A DNA stretch of 21,948 bases from NCBI GenBank assembly GCA_964554335.1, contig CAZKOF010000033.1:1-21948 (forward strand). The letters are read 5' to 3'. The first letter of the stretch is position 1; each line of letters opens with the position of its first letter. A program made the translations under genes and the position numbers. Below are positions 21,896 through 21,948 of this stretch, in pieces. Source of the stretch: UBA3263 sp964554335 (GTDB taxonomy: Bacteria; Bacteroidota; Bacteroidia; Bacteroidales; Muribaculaceae). Below the pieces are notes generated by a model. That model made no database searches. It was not told where the DNA came from and saw nothing but the letters and a program-made list of their open reading frames with translations.

Positions 21896-21948
21896 AAGGT
21901 AGGTTCTATTAATTGGTTTATCAGCGCGTAATACAGAACCCCAAAAGC
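21896..21948 (-). repeat. 53-bp repeat, right copy, cut by the window end
   Basis: It is the reverse complement of 123-175 with one difference (A at 21933, in the bulge of the predicted stem). The stem is GGTTCT and ATTA (plus-strand 21902-21911) against TAAT (21929-21932) and AGAACC (21935-21940). The repeat may continue beyond the window, so 53 bp is a minimum. Sequence inside the window differs at once beyond 21896, which marks a sharp edge next to the small gene. Confidence 0.85.

Overview
The window looks like chromosomal DNA of a gut Bacteroidales bacterium, most likely close to Muribaculaceae. The order is well supported; the family is an inference. The evidence is Bacteroidetes-type promoters (-7 box TAnnTTTG, here mostly the 9-mer GTAACTTTG), secreted proteins with short beta-strand C-terminal tails, a fused DAHP synthase/chorismate mutase of the Porphyromonas type, and Bacteroidetes-type AddB-like and delta-prime proteins. 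Gene density is high and genes overlap often. No tRNA, rRNA, CRISPR array or complete transposase gene is visible.

Layout: (1) 1-207 holds no gene but has a C9A8 tract, an orphan rightward promoter with a palindrome at its start site, and one copy of a 53-bp repeat. (2) 208-3887 (minus) is a four-gene unit: a His-rich COG0523 metallochaperone GTPase, an LD-carboxypeptidase starting at TTG, a small secreted protein, and a CotH-like protein whose C-terminal part looks deleted and frameshifted. (3) 3944-6273 (plus) is a translationally coupled pair: an extended SDR with a C-terminal zinc ribbon, and a BASS-type membrane transporter. (4) clpB (6285-8879, minus) ends at a strong terminator that lies inside the last codons of the transporter gene. 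(5) 8999-12442 (plus) is a large secreted GH20 hexosaminidase carrying a duplicated C-terminal module. (6) 12431-21516 (minus) is a seven-gene unit with overlaps or short gaps: hflX, DAHP synthase/chorismate mutase, tyrA, menA, holB, an AddB-like nuclease, hemW. It links aromatic amino-acid and menaquinone synthesis (all drawing on chorismate) with replication, repair and radical-SAM heme functions. (7) 21541-21948 (plus) has a small secreted-peptide gene whose ATG and body are in different frames across an A5T5 tract that forms a -1 slippery heptamer, a long hairpin, and the second copy of the 53-bp repeat, inverted relative to the first.

Most of the window is ordinary core genome. The parts most worth checking are the edges (the inverted 53-bp repeats with an internal hairpin, the orphan promoter/operator and the G9 tract before an ATG), the frame-split small gene at 21619, the damaged cotH-like gene, the near-leaderless promoters, and the pairing of an SDR with a BASS transporter.
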